Source: Trifolium pratense (Eukaryota > Streptophyta > Magnoliopsida > Fabales > Fabaceae). Taken from it: a DNA stretch of 64,000 bases. Positions 34,560 to 47,285 of this stretch are shown in pieces; the first letter of the stretch is position 1; every line of letters begins with the position of its first letter. Under the pieces are notes generated by a model. It saw only the letters and a program-made list of their open reading frames with translations. It was not told where the DNA came from and did not search any database. The DNA lies in contig NC_060065.1 in NCBI RefSeq assembly GCF_020283565.1, positions 19,506,866 through 19,570,865 of the forward strand, in the 5' to 3' direction. Position numbers and translations under genes: made by a program.

Positions 34560-35329
34560 TTACATAAGATTCAAAGGAAGAGAACCATAAAACAAGTTAT
34601 ACAAGGCTCAAACAAAATAAAAAACTAGACCACTAGCTATGATAGTTTGAAGGTAAAGTAACACTCGTTGTCTTCAACCATTTATAAAAAAAAAGTTTAA
34701 TCTTGTCAAACATGTGATGCAGTGTTGAGCCTCTAAATAATCTATGGTTTCTTATAGGACAAATTAGAGGTTATTCCGCACCATGAAATAAAATCACAAT
34801 CTAAACTTTTATTTTTCACCGGAAACCACCACCAAAACATGGATTTTGATTTTATTTTTTTCTCTGTATTATTGACATTGTGTTGTGTCTGCTCTTGTTT
34901 AGAAGTTTTATGTCTCAATTTTCTTGCGGTTTTTGTATTGGACTAGGAGGATACCCCCTAACTACTGACGTATGCGCCTCGGTTGAGGCATCCCTTTCAT
35001 TTTTATTTTTTTTGAAATCAGCAAAATTTTATTTCATCTATTGCCTGCATAAAAGATATTTTTCGAATTTCTTTAAAATTAAAATAAAAATTCATCTCAA
35101 TAAGTTTGTATCTCATGCCTAAATTTATTTCATACATACCATAGTTTTGAATTGCATTCACAGTTATTCTGCAACCGAAAGAAAAAAAAAAATCAAATTG
35201 CGGATGCAATACTATTGAGATCTAATTAGAAGAGTTGATGATATAAGTAAGAGAATCTATAAATCATTTGTCTTAATATTTTGGGTAAAAATATGATGTT
35301 AAAGTTACTTATATAGTTACTCATTGTCC
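34560..35329. other. Gene-free interval
   Basis: AT-rich. The 80-codon frame at 34880 lacks any recognisable motif. Nothing further. Confidence 0.4.
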
Positions 35330-35337
35330 AATGTACC

Positions 35338-35920
35338 TAGGGACGGACCTGGAGGAGACAGACGGTGGTCAAGGCCCCTCCCTCCCCATCCCCCTCTCTA
35401 ACATACATACATATACATATTATATCATTTACATTATATAATTAATTAATTAAGGATATTAAGGATTTAATTTATATGTACTTACATTGTAAAAGTATTA
35501 TACTGTCGAACAATTATAAGTGTTGGATTATTAAAAATATAAACCTTTGATTAAATTTATTTAAAAAATCATCTAAATGGTTTAATTTTAATTGATTGAC
35601 AGATTATAAAAATCCAGCCAATCCAAGTGGTAAGGGTATTGAATCGCTTAAATTAAACAGGCGATCAAGAGTTCGATATATGGCTATTGCATATGAAAAA
35701 AAAATCGATTTAGAGGGAATAACTCATTTTTTTGCCCCATAGTTAGTCACCATCAAATGATGATGTGAATTTCGTACCTATAACATGATAACAAGAAAAA
35801 ATAAAATTGTATGGACAATGTAAACAAAAATAATCTCTATAAATAAATAAATAAATGCATTCATTTTGTTATTTACTATTTTCGGCCCCCAGTATGGTAA
35901 GTTTTTGAATCCATCCCTGA
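35338..35920. mobile_element. hAT-like non-autonomous element
   Basis: Ends TAGGGACGGA and, inverted, TCAGGGATGGA. The 8-bp duplication AATGTACC/TATGTGCC is imperfect. GC-rich GGCCCC patches lie near both ends. A SINE-like unit with GATCAAGAGTTCGATAT lies at about 35615-35700. Confidence 0.5.
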
Positions 35921-36101
35921 TATGTGCCAATCAAATCCCGTAAGACTCCCCCTCACATCCCAGTAAATACATAGCACTGCAGTTTAAAATCAATATTTAC
36001 AAAATTACAAATATCCAAAATTTAAAGTCTCTTTGTTTTGTGAAAACATTTTTAATTCCAAGATATATGGTTAATATTAATCAAACCTAATTTATTTAAA
36101 A

Positions 36102-36988
36102 GACTTTAATGCAATTTTGATCCCCTATTTTGAAAAATCCGAACTTTTGATCCCCTATTTTAAAAGCCAACTTTTTGATCATCTATTTTGAAAAACCTGA
36201 AGTTTTGATCCCCTATTTTAGATTTTTCTGAATTTTAGTGCTCGAACTCAATTTGGTCAAATTTTTGCTGATGTGTCAAGCTTATTATTGACCTGGCAGT
36301 GTCCATGATGACAAAACGTTTCCATGTCTTTAATTTTTTTACATCAAATATTTAAAAGTATTAAACAATAAAATAATTAATTAATAATAATTTAAAAAAA
36401 GAAGTAAAATTAACCTCCACACACACACACACAACACAAACAAAAGTCAATGAACGATTGAGAGGAAGCGAACAAAGACGAAGGATGTTAACACGAGCGT
36501 GATTATTTGTGTTTCTGATTTCTTAGGGTGTCATGATTTGGAACCGACGTTTGGTTTTCTGACTTCTTCAGTAATTTAACGATTTTTAGTCATATAATAA
36601 TGTAAAGAGCTTTATTTTAGTTATTATTATATAATGTAAAGAGGTTTATTTTATTGTTTTTTAATTATCATTAATTATTTTATTATTTTAATACTTTTAA
36701 AATATTTGATTTAAAAAAAAAATTAATGACATGAAAATGTTTTGTCAACATGGAAACTGCCACATCATTAATGAGTTTGACACATCAGCAAAAATCTTAC
36801 CAAATTGAGTTTGGGGACTAAAATTCAGAAAAATCTAAAATAGGGGATTAAAACTTTAGGTTTTTCTTGTACCAAAAAAAAAAAAAACTTCAGGTTTTTC
36901 AAAATAGGGGATCAAAAAGTTGGCTTTTAAAATAGAGGATCAAAAGTTCAGATTGTTCAAAATAGGAGATCAAAAATGCATTAAAGCC
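36102..36988. mobile_element. Mutator-like element with ~200-bp terminal inverted repeats
   Basis: Ends GACTTTAATGCAATTTTGATC and, inverted, GGCTTTAATGCATTTTTGATC. The arms are built of repeated GATCCCCTATTTTGAAAA units. The perfect 9-bp duplication TATTTAAAA is at 36093-36101 and 36989-36997. No transposase. Confidence 0.85.
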
Positions 36989-36999
36989 TATTTAAAATA

Positions 37000-37980
37000 C
37001 CTTAAAATACAATTCCTCTTATTATTTCCTGAAAATTAACAACTTTGAAATAAATGCCTCCTATATATACTTGTCAATATTGTGTTCATGTATGTGTTGA
37101 TGATGCTCCAAAATTTGTCTAGTGTATGATGGCTGCTTCACACTATATATCAATTCAAAAATCAAACTTTCAATCTCAAAGTTTTGTCCTCCACGCCTCA
37201 AAACAGATCCTTTGCCGACTATCACTATCAAAATCGTGTGTTTGAAAATGCTCCACGTGTTGAAATCGTATCAATTCATTATATTACAAGAAACTTCTTC
37301 AAAATAGGGGAGGGGCTCTCCCACTAATGCATGCAGTAGGAACTAGGAATTGAATTATAGGATTGAAACGACAATGTGCATGTCACTTTCTATACCGTAC
37401 TGTACTACATTTCTTTTTCATCAAATATTATTGAGTATATAATTAAGAATATATATTTGTTTCAATTTAATTTAATATATAATTATATAGTGGAAGTGAC
37501 TTAAAGGGATCTATTTCTTAGACAGCATTTGATTCCTTTTTATTAACATGAAAATTAAATTATACATAGAGAATGAGTACAGGGGTAGTGAACCCTATAC
37601 TCTGTGCTGGTGAGTACTTTAGTAAATCCAGTAGCCTCTCATGTGGTTTCCGAGCAAAAAAAGTGCAGATGTTTTTGGCCATTTTTTAAAGTGATAATTT
37701 TTTCTTAGCAACTCTTTTAAAATAGGATTCCGACCCGTCAAAACCTCTTTAACATAATGTTATAGAGAACCTCTTAATACTTTATGTATTCTCTGTGGCA
37801 CTACAACCTAGTCGACTGAACATCTATATATTTTTAAGTTGTGATTTGGATTCGTCGGTCTAATACTTTATTTTTAGGTGGTTAGGGTTCAGTTGGTTTT
37901 TCCGACACTACAACATTTTGAAGCTTAGGTTGCAGTCAAAAATCGTTGCTTAAAGACAAAAAACCATACCCATAAAAGGT
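37000..37980. other. Gene-free interval
   Basis: AT-rich and non-coding; no RNA gene was recognised. Confidence 0.4.
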
Positions 37981-37984
37981 AACA

Positions 37985-38187
37985 TACTACCTTCATTCTA
38001 GTATTCAGTTCCAATATATAAGATTTTTTGTAAAATATTGTTGTCCTATAAAAATTGAACTCTTTACTACTCTACATTAAAGAGAGAGAAAAACATGAAT
38101 GAACAGTTCAATTTTTATAGAACAACAATTTTTTTAAAAAAAATTCTTATATATCAGAACCAACTTAATACTAGAATGGAGGTAGTA
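37985..38187. mobile_element. Stowaway-like MITE
   Basis: Inverted ends TACTACCTTCATTCTAGTA and TACTACCTCCATTCTAGTA, followed by inverted ATATATAAG...TTTTT sequence. TA at both boundaries fits Tc1/mariner-type insertion. Confidence 0.7.
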
Positions 38188-38422
38188 TCTTACCTCTCAT
38201 GATAGACAACCTACCTGCAAGTCTAATCTCTGACTATACATTTCCCTTTTCCTTTCCTTTTCACTTTCTCTCTTATTGCCTTGCATAGGGTAATTTTTTG
38301 ACTTTATTCTTTTTACCTTCAAACTTACTTGAAACAACTTATGGCTCTCCATTCTCCCACATAATTATATCCCCATCTCTCTCTCACTCACACACTCACA
38401 CATCAACATGAGCGCGCGCACA

Positions 38423-38457
<35 letters not shown>

Positions 38458-38460
<3 letters not shown>

Positions 38461-38855
38461 AGAGATCAAATTACACCGGTGTAACATTTGAGTAATGTTA
38501 CACCGCTCAATAACGCTTTAACGAATACAAATTTTACAGAATTCACCGTTGGATTGAAAGCTTATATCGTATAGATCATCTATGTTAGAATTTATAAAAA
38601 TCTAAAATCGTTTGGTATGTTATTGAGACCGATAAAGATTAATGGTTTATGCATTTTTATTGAATACCGTTCATCTTTATCGATCTCAATAACATATCAA
38701 ACGATTTTAGATTTTTATAAATTCTAACATAGATGATCTATACGATATAAGCTTTCAATCCAACGGTAGATTCTGTAAAATTTGTATTCGTTAAAGCTTT
38801 ATTGAGCGAAGTAACATTACTCAAATGTTACACCGGTGTAATTTGATCCTTCCCC
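38458..38855. mobile_element. 398-bp palindromic MITE in the WIP upstream region
   Basis: Both arms start GGGAGAGATCAAATTACACC-like, then TGTAAC, and are near-complementary across the whole element with a short A/T-rich loop. It is inserted in a TA tract. The interior is related to 19472-19870. Confidence 0.75.
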
Positions 38856-38868
38856 TATATATATATAT

Positions 38869-39118
38869 TTCCTCCGGCCTTATTTATAAGCAAAAGTCAA
38901 CAAATTTTTTTTGGCTTAAATATAAGCAAAAGTTACCAAATTCAACTATATTAAACGCTATTGTTCCTAAAATACCTCTCATTAATTGTCTACTTTTTAA
39001 GATGATTGCATATTCCCAAGATAAATTTAATATATTATAAATGATAGTTTAGTAAATACAACAAATTTCTTAATAAGTGTGAAATGTGAGAATTTGGCTT
39101 ATAAAAAAGGCCAGAGTA
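38869..39118. mobile_element. Stowaway-like MITE directly upstream of the WIP gene
   Basis: Ends TTCCTCCGGCCTTATTTATA and, inverted, TACTCTGGCCTTTTTTATA. This CTCCGGCC...TTATAAG arrangement is a common plant Stowaway end. Its right end is only 90 bp before the WIP ATG. Confidence 0.7.
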
Positions 39119-39153
39119 ATATATATAATTATTTATATATCATCTAAAAAGAA

Positions 39154-39162
39154 ACTTATATA
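39154..39162 (+). promoter_or_regulatory. Probable TATA box of the WIP gene
   Basis: TATATATAAATC about 45-50 bp before the ATG, implying a very short leader. The duplicated copy at 45441 keeps TATAAATC in the same context. Confidence 0.4.
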
Positions 39163-39207
39163 TAAATCATAACCATATAGCCTTTACAACATCAAACATT
39201 GATCACT

Positions 39208-42200
39208 ATGACAGATCCTCAATCTAACTTTTTTGATGAATGGTTCAACTTCATGCTCCTCCACCCTCATAATCATAATCATAATCAATACTCTTCTTCT
39301 TCTTCTTCTAGTCAACAAACCAATAACATGTTTGATATTCAATCTCATAATCAACCCTCATCATCTCCCTTAACCATAAATCCTCCTTCTCCTCCTCTTA
39401 GAGAAGCTCTTCCTCTCATTAACAAATTAAGTCTCATAAATCATAATCATCAACAACAACAACAAAATGAACCCTCAAACACAACAATAGAACAAGAAGA
39501 ATACAAAAGAATATTGGAAAGGCATGGTGATGACGATGTTGGTGATGAAAGTGTTACTTTTTCCCTACAAATAGGCCTTCCTAGAATGAATAGTAGTTCT
39601 TCTTCTTCTGATCTTGGAACAAGGATGGTCTCAAATTGTATACAAATGGCTGAAAAAGAAGAAACTAATATGATTTCTGAAAACCCTTTAGATAAATTGA
39701 ACAAGGGTCAGTATTGGATTCCAACACCTTCTCAAATTCTCATTGGTCCTACACAATTTTCATGTCCTGTGTGCTCTAAAACTTTCAATAGATACAACAA
39801 TCTTCAGGTACTATTACTACCACATTTAGTGTATGTTTGATTTTGCGTTGAATTATTGTTTCTAAAGCAATTTCACTGTTAAGAGTACAATCTACTAATA
39901 GTTCCTTCTAGCTAGACACGTGATTGAAAGGAGTTCCACCGTCAAAACGAAGATAGATTTTTCGTATGAATTGTCGGCCAGTTAGGCAAAATCACAGTTC
40001 CACTGTAATTTTAATAAAAGTATAAAGTGCAGCACCGTAGTCTTTGTCAAAATTGCAAACATTCATCACCTTGATTCAACCTTACTCATCGCAAATCCAA
40101 ACATACACTTGGATCCTGAAAACTAAGCTTTTAATATTATTATTATTTTTTTCTATTTTATCTTGTTCTCTTTATAATTGTTTTCCTCTAAATTTCAGCT
40201 TATTTTTTTGCATTAATAGAGATGTGAATTTTGAAGTTTACTTTCTTCTTATCTATATGTATGTGTAACATCAATCATTATGGTTGTTCTTTCTTTTGCA
40301 TTGTGTTTTTTAATTTTTCTTCATAATTTCATATATTTAAACTTGAGTACTGTTTGATCTCAGACTCATCTGAGAAAAAAAAAACTCTTTGATTATTCAG
40401 CTTTTATATCACCTAAAACACAGTACTGTAAATAAGTTAAAAAATTTTTATTAATACTATTACTAATAATGTTTCTTTCAGAATTCAGATTTAGTCCGAA
40501 AGACTGGCCTGACTTTCTATATAGTACTTAGAAAACATTAATTTTTTGAACTGCAAAAAGATTTATACTATATTGATTCTTGATAATAGAAAACATATTA
40601 CTAATAGTTATGTGTTAGATAAAATCACAGTTGGAAACAATTGAAGCATGTATAGTTAAAAAAAACTTGAAGCAATTGAAGAGATAGAGATAAATTATAC
40701 AATTTTAGGCTAGAAAAGCTCAACAAACTCGAGGAACATTTTAGGCTAGAAAAAAGCAATAAACAAAACAAACTAAGGGATATAAACCCACATGAGTAGG
40801 AAAAGTACAAATAGTACTCGCCAAAAAACGGACAAGATCGATTCAGAGCCTATAAATACCAACAAAAAACCTAACTAGCAATACAATCTAAGGGATATTT
40901 ACACCATTCATAGAATAAGCATGGGGCCTTAATCTTCTTTGCAACCAACCATTTCCATGAAGTAATTTGAATTTTGTCAAATAACACTTCCGCATCCACC
41001 TCTTTTGACAAAAAGATCTTATCATTCCTAGCGCGCCAAAGTATCCAAACCACCGCACCGAAAGAATACCTTTAGGTCCTTGTTTCCCTTTCCTACACCC
41101 CTTGAGAAAGCTTTCACACAAAGAGGATAAGGTTGCCGGCACCATTGATACTACACCAAACCACCTATGGACCAATGACCACACGGCCCAAGAAGATGAT
41201 TTTCCGATAATCTTAATTTCCCTTTCTGCAAGACTTTGGTTTTTGCATAATTTCCAAATTTGCAATAATAATGTTATTTTAGATGATAATAATTGAAAAA
41301 AAAATACACAATTATGGTAACATCAAATCTAAATCTAAAAAAAATAATTTACATGCACTTAGACTTAATCATCAAAACTAAGCTTTTATTTTTCTATTCT
41401 TTTTTTCTCTTTGCTTCTATTTTATCTTGTTTTCATTTCACCTTATTTGTTTTGCAATAATAAAGATGTATTGTAAAGCTTACTTTCTCCTTATTTATAT
41501 GTGTATATGTCTAACCTAAATCATTATGGTTGTTCTTTCTATATCCATTTTGCATGGTGTTTTTTTTTTAAAAAAATTCTTAATTTATTTGAGTACTACT
41601 TGATCTCAGACTCAGCAGTCTACACTTTTAATAAGTTTTGTTTTCTATTAAAAACTTAAACTATTCTTTCAACAAGCCTCCTATTATTATGTTTTTATGT
41701 CACCTAGAACGCTGTGTTGCACCAGTACTGTAAATCAATGAAAATAAATTATTAATTCAGATGTTTCTCATCAGAAAGACTGAATTAAACTTTCAATTTT
41801 TCCAAAGCACTTCTTATATAGTACTAGAAAACATAATACTTTTTTTTTACCTTGCAAAAGTATTTATACCATATTGATCATAGTAGAAAACATATTATTG
41901 ATATAGTTATGTGTATGATAAAATCATAGTTGGAAATAATTAAAGTATACTGAAAATTAATGAAAAGAAATTATCAATACTATCACTAACAATGTTTCTT
42001 CTTTCAGATGTTTCTCATTAGAAAGACTGAACTAAACTTCCAACTTTTCAAAAGCACTTCCTATATAGTACTGGAAAACATAATATTTTTTCATGGTTTA
42101 ATTTTGTGACGAGAAAATTAAAGAGGGGTCTTATTTTTCCATCACTAATTTTTTTTTTCATTAATTTTATTTTTTTAGTAGTTAATTGAAGGTATTTCTT

Positions 42201-42660
42201 TAATTTATATATGGATTTTCAGATGCATATGTGGGGACATGGATCTCAATACAGAAAAGGACCAGATTCTCTAAAAGGAACACAACCAACAGCAATGTTA
42301 AGGCTTCCATGTTTTTGTTGTGCACAAGGTTGCAAGCACAACATTGATCACCCTAGAGCAAAGCCTCTTAAAGATTTTAGAACTCTTCAAACACATTATA
42401 AGAGAAAGCATGGTATTAAACCTTATTTGTGTAGAAAATGTGGCAAATCATTTGCAGTGAAAGGTGATTGGAGAACACATGAGAAGAATTGTGGCAAAAT
42501 ATGGTATTGTTTATGTGGTTCAGATTTTAAACATAAAAGGTCCCTTAAAGATCATATTAAAGCTTTTGGTTACGGTCATGGTGCTTTTGGTATTGATTGC
42601 TTGCAAGAAGAAGATGAAGCTGGTTCAGAAATTGAACATGACGGTGGAAGTTCAATGTGA
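39208..42660 (+). CDS. WIP-domain C2H2 zinc-finger transcription factor (WIP4/WIP5-like)
   Basis: Exon 1 is 39208-39807, exon 2 is 42223-42660; junction CAG|GTACTA and TTTTCAG|ATGCAT, phase 0; 345 residues. WIP proteins are plant nuclear regulators of tissue patterning and cell fate. The N-terminus is Ser/Asn/His/Gln-rich, with the family motif SLQIGLP. The defining tripeptide W170-I-P is followed by four zinc fingers: C186/C189/H202/H206; a second around C232-C237/H258/H263; C270/C273/H286/C290; and C296/C298/H311/H319. An acidic tail ([11 protein letters not shown]) recalls WIP4/5 rather than TT1. The ATG at 39208 follows the TATA region; an in-frame TTG upstream was ignored. The 2.4-kb intron is swollen by duplications and a LINE. 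The exons show no lesion. Confidence 0.93.
40118..42090 (+). repeat. Intronic triplicated segment in the WIP gene
   Basis: The block from AACTAAGCTTTT through ATCATTATGGTTGTTCTTTC to ATAAAATCACAGTTGGAAA occurs at about 40118-40645 and again at 41380-41945. A third, partial copy (AATGTTTCTT...TATATAGTACTGGAAAACATA) is at about 41950-42090. Copies are diverged, so the expansion is not recent. Confidence 0.65.
40868..41290 (-). pseudogene. LINE zf-RVT fragment inside the WIP intron
   Basis: Minus-strand frames give [16 protein letters not shown] and, in a neighbouring frame, [13 protein letters not shown]...[16 protein letters not shown], the usual C-terminus of plant LINE reverse transcriptase. 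A frameshift separates them. Only the C-terminal part is present. Confidence 0.7.
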
Positions 42661-45267
42661 AAAAAGTTGATGTGATGGATTCTTATCCAGATTCACATAC
42701 ATTCTACAAAGCGCGAATACAGGTCGAGATAATAATTTGAAAAAATAAAATAATTAAATGTAATCAAATGTGTCGATGTCGAACACCGACACATGTTAAA
42801 TACTGAACACGTTCAATCTGATATGTGAGTGCTATATATATATATAGCATATATGTAATAATTATGTTGTATATATAAATGAGTTTCTTTGTTTGTTGAT
42901 GTTTTTGTTGTGTTTCTTGTTTATACTTTATGATGTAGTACTCATCAACTTCAATATATTGTGTACTATTTTGATTTTTTATTATGAATTTTAGTTCCTT
43001 CTAGAATAAAATCATCAACAACATTTAGACACATGAAAAGAATCAAGAGGTTACGCTATGGAATGATTTTCAGTCACAACTTTAAGGTGTGGGTGAACTA
43101 CTGTTTCGCTTGCTAGACGTGTACAAGTATACACAGTCAATTGCAGAAAAGTAATAAGATAAAGTATCGTTCCCACAAGGATTGCGAGTGGAACTTAATT
43201 TCAATGCCTATTCAGTCAATTCTTAACTTATGAGCATAAAGGTAACAAAATATCATTTTGGGTTTTTATAACAAAGAAATATAAATAACAATAATGAAAA
43301 TAGGTTTTGATGACAAGAGTTTGAAAGTGTTGGAATCAATGATCCGTTCAACTACGATTTAATGCATGTGTGTGATAAGTGTTGTCATGGATAGTGTAAA
43401 CAAGCTTCCGTGTGGTGTATGTCTACAACGTTAGATAATAAAATGAGGGATAAGGTGGGTTCTATGACTAGGTCACGCTTAATTCATTTCAGTTCAGAAA
43501 AGATCTTGCTTGTTTTAAATCACTATGGCCTCAAGGCTTATGTCTAAATCACAGAGTAAGAAGTATGTGTCCATCCTCTATTTAACCATATTAGTTCATT
43601 CAATCCATTTACTATTAGATGTCTTATAATAATAAACTTGTATCTAATCCTAAGTTGATCAATCTCAGAATGAAATATATAACAAAATAGCAAATGAACC
43701 AAAATAGCATAACAACAGTCAACACATCACATAAATGACATTAAACTTTTATTGAACTTCACATAATTCCAACATCAAGAGGTTTAACTCATGGTGAGCT
43801 TTACAACACAAATAACAAGATGAATAGATCTACACAACAGATGAGAATATAAATATAAACCTACAAACACGACCACCTAGAGATGATGTCTCAACCTCCA
43901 AGTCAGCAGCGTCGTGCCTCTAGTTATCGGAACTGCATCAGAGTTGCGGCGGCGGCTCTAGTAGCTCTCCACGAAACTTAGGTATTCTGCCTCCAAGCTA
44001 GCACTTCTCTCTTGTAAGTCATATAGATTTAGGGTTATTGACTCCTTTATATAGAGATCAATCTTGGATCATGGGCCCTAACCACTTAGAATAAGACAGC
44101 CCAAAAGAATAAGGTATATTCCCTTAAGATAACAACAGACAGTACAATCTGCACATAGGAAATCTGTCAGCTGTCTTAGCTTTCGTCCGGTAGTGCTTTT
44201 GTCTTCTTTCACAACATACGTGGAGCTTTGACTGCACATGCAACTCCACAAAATTCTTGTTGTACGGAACTCAGGTCTTGACTCTAATTAGCATGAGATA
44301 CCTCTGAACCCTTTTTGTCTTGCTTTATTAGGTCCAATGGTCTGTCCTGACTCAAGCTATCACTAGAACTTCTCTTTTTGGACGATGGATTACAAATAAG
44401 TCTTATTTACATACTAGACTCAAAATACATAAAAATGACTCAAAACATTGAATGATCACCTTATGGTCAAGCAATAACTAAAGTAAATAGAGATAACAAA
44501 CATCACATAAAGTGAATTATCAACTACTCACATATGTACATGATAAACACAAAACTAAACTAAACTATTCTATGAACAAGAACAATAACAAAATAGAAAA
44601 TGAACTAAGATAATTTTATTGATAATATAGAAGTGTTACAATGTTTGCTTGATGCTTTTACAAGTGAAATAGAGCCTTTATATAGGCCTCATCAGCCGAA
44701 GAATTTGTGGGGGAGGGGATAAGTGCATCTTATAAGTGACAATAAAATGGAAAAACCAAGAGCTAAAACTGATTTTTGTCATTTGTAGAGATTGCCACTG
44801 AGTATCGATAAAATATATCTCATAGTATGTTGTAAATATTTTTAAAATTTTAAAATAAATTATCCCAATACTTTTATAAATATCCACAAATATCTGAAAT
44901 ATATTGATATCCGCACAGATAAAAATATGTCCTTAATTTTAGAGTATCCAAACTTATTAGTAAGTACTACTAAAATTCCGTTTCAAATATAAAATCTTTT
45001 TCATAAAAGTACAAGAATTAAGAAAAATAATTTTTGCATTAAATTTATTAATAATGTACAATTTCTTTCAAAAATTATTCTTCAATTAAGAAAAAGAGTG
45101 AAATGATGATGTTTTAATTTTTCTTCATTTAATTAGGGGTATTTTTGTGTAAATTTAATCAATCAACCATAAACTTTAAAAAATTTCTTATAACATAGGA
45201 CATGATCTCAATCCTTTCTTGTTGTCTGTGATGCCATCATCTCAACTGTCCACTCATGTTTTTTCTC
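42661..45267. other. WIP 3' flank and gene-free repeat-like DNA
   Basis: Bases 42661-43010 are the probable 3'UTR. Bases 43050-44400 contain GTATCGTTCCCACAAGGATT and other phrases I associate with a non-coding legume repeat, but no LTR or inverted ends were found. AT-rich DNA follows. Confidence 0.4.
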
Positions 45268-45280
45268 CCTCTTTAAAACT

Positions 45281-45412
45281 GTTTTTTTTTTCTTCTGTCG
45301 TAGCCTATTCACTATAAATTTCACCTTAAAGGTGAATAAGTGTGTCCGGGTATCGAACCCCAGCTTCTGCATTATATATATTATCTTATCAACTGAGCTA
45401 AGCTCACGATGA
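45281..45412 (-). mobile_element. tRNA-derived SINE (AGCTTAGCTCAATTGG family), copy 3
   Basis: Minus-strand copy: GAGCTTAGCTCAGTTGATAA, GGGGTTCGATACCCGGA, CACTTATTCACC, with the A tail at the low-coordinate end. The perfect 13-bp duplication CCTCTTTAAAACT is at 45268-45280 and 45413-45425. Confidence 0.85.
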
Positions 45413-45425
45413 CCTCTTTAAAACT

Positions 45426-45457
45426 ATATTTTTACCTCTATAAATCATAACCATATA
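45426..45457 (+). pseudogene. 5' flank of the duplicated WIP copy, left piece
   Basis: ATAAATCATAACCATATA matches 39157-39174 just before the WIP gene. The match stops at the hAT-like insertion and resumes at 58435. Confidence 0.55.
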
Positions 45458-46195
45458 AGGGTGGCAAAGTGGGCATGCCCGCCCCATTTAGGCCCGCCCC
45501 GTTTAAGCCCGCTCAAAAGCGGGACGGGGCGGGGCGGAACAACTTAGGTGTCCGGGTTCAACAACTCAAGCCCGCCCGTTTATTGGCGAGTTGGCGGGTT
45601 TGAGGGCCGGCCCGCCAAATACCTTTTTTTAATTTTAATAGTTTGAATTATAACTTCACAATTCTTACCTCCTAGTTGATGTTAAAAAAAATACTAACAG
45701 ATTGCATTGAGAGAAGATTGTGAAGTTAAGCAGGTTGAATTATAACTTCACAATTGCTTAAAATTCTTACCTCCTATTTTTAAACTAACAGAAAATAGGG
45801 ATAATTAAGAGTTGAGAGAAGATTGCAGCAGAGAATAGGGATAATTAAACTAACAGAAACATTAATTAAGTTAATAAGTAATTCCTTACAATTACCCTTA
45901 ATTAAACTAACAGAAACATCAACTAAGTTAATAAGTAATTCATTACAATATAAGATAAAAGGATAAATACTAGCATAAAGGGAGTACGAAGGCGGATGAA
46001 ATGAATGAAACAAACAACCCTAATTTTGGCAGAAAAAGAAACGTGAAGTTTTATATGAGAGAAAAATATTACTAGATTGAGATTTGGGCTCCTCATTCCA
46101 AGCCCAATTTTCAGTAAAAGTAAAAAGATATAAAAAATTAAAAAACCCGCGGGCTAACCCGCCCCGCCCCTTTTTTAGGCGGGTTAGGCGGGGGC

Positions 46196-47285
46196 GTGAA
46201 GGTGTGAAAACACAAGAAGGGGGGGTTGAATTGTGTTTTAGTCAAGTTTAAAACTTTTTCAAGTTCTTAACTTAACTACAACAGCAGCGGATAAATAACA
46301 CAATAAAATACGTTGAGAGAGAGAGAGAGATCACACAAGCAATTTATACTGGTTCCTCTCACAAAACGAGAGTAGTCCAGTCCCCTTGCACTTCCAAGGG
46401 ATTTCACTATAATCACACAAGATTACAACTGCTCAAGCACACAAGCAAGAGACTTCTCAACAATGCTCAAGCACACAAGCTTAAGACTTCACACTTAAGC
46501 ACACAAGCTTAAGTTATCTCAAGTACTAGATATAATAAAGTAATGGAAAGTATACAATAGCTCTTAGACAGAACCTAGAAGAACAAATACTAAATATTTG
46601 AACTAAAAGTGCAACAACACAGTTCAGAGGTTCAGAGCTTTGTATGAGGAATTCAGAGTTTGTTCGTGCGTGATAGTAATCCTTAACCAATAATTATTTT
46701 ATACAACTGATTCCTTTAGTATATATACGACTAGAAAAGAGTCGTTGCAAAGAAGACCGTTGAAGTAGATAACCTTTTGTCTTCAAGCAGCCTGTCTTGA
46801 TGCAGTTTGGTTGTATCCAAAACTAAGTAAGAGTTTCAGGTACTTTGACTACTGCAGAGAAGACTTTCCTTATTCAGCTAACACAACTGATGACCCACGT
46901 TCTCAAAAGAGGACAGACAAAAGGAGATTAGCTGTTCTGATCAGGCTTGAAAGGTCCTTTTCTTCATTGGTAGAAGAGTTGACTTGCAAAAGAGAATCTT
47001 TACAAACTTCAAGAAGATCATCAGAGTTTGATGAAGCTAAGACCTTAAGAAGTTCTGAAGACTCCATCGTCTGAAGAGTACAACTTCTGAGTCTCTCGAT
47101 CTTCTGAGCGCTTACGAACATCTGAAGTCCTTATCTTCTGATCATTAATCAGAGCTTAATTGAATCTAAGTCCTGCACACTTAAATTAAATTTTTAGTCC
47201 TTCCAATTGTTTATTAATACTTTGTTATCATCAAAACCTTAATAGATTTAGGGGCAAATATTTTTAAATCAATTTTGTTCCAACA
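46196..47285 (-). repeat. 3' LTR of Sirevirus element 1
   Basis: 1090 bp, TGAAGG...CCAACA. Differs from the 5' LTR at only about three base substitutions and small indels in a GA tract. Confidence 0.93.

Noticed and set aside
43050..44400. Possible LTR or TRIM element
   Set aside because: Repeat-like wording, but no paired LTRs, PBS, PPT or target duplication could be found by eye.
46811..47121. 87- and 72-codon frames recurring at 46811, 57857 and 59144
   Set aside because: They lie in LTR copies on either strand; repetition reflects LTR similarity, and no domain is recognisable.
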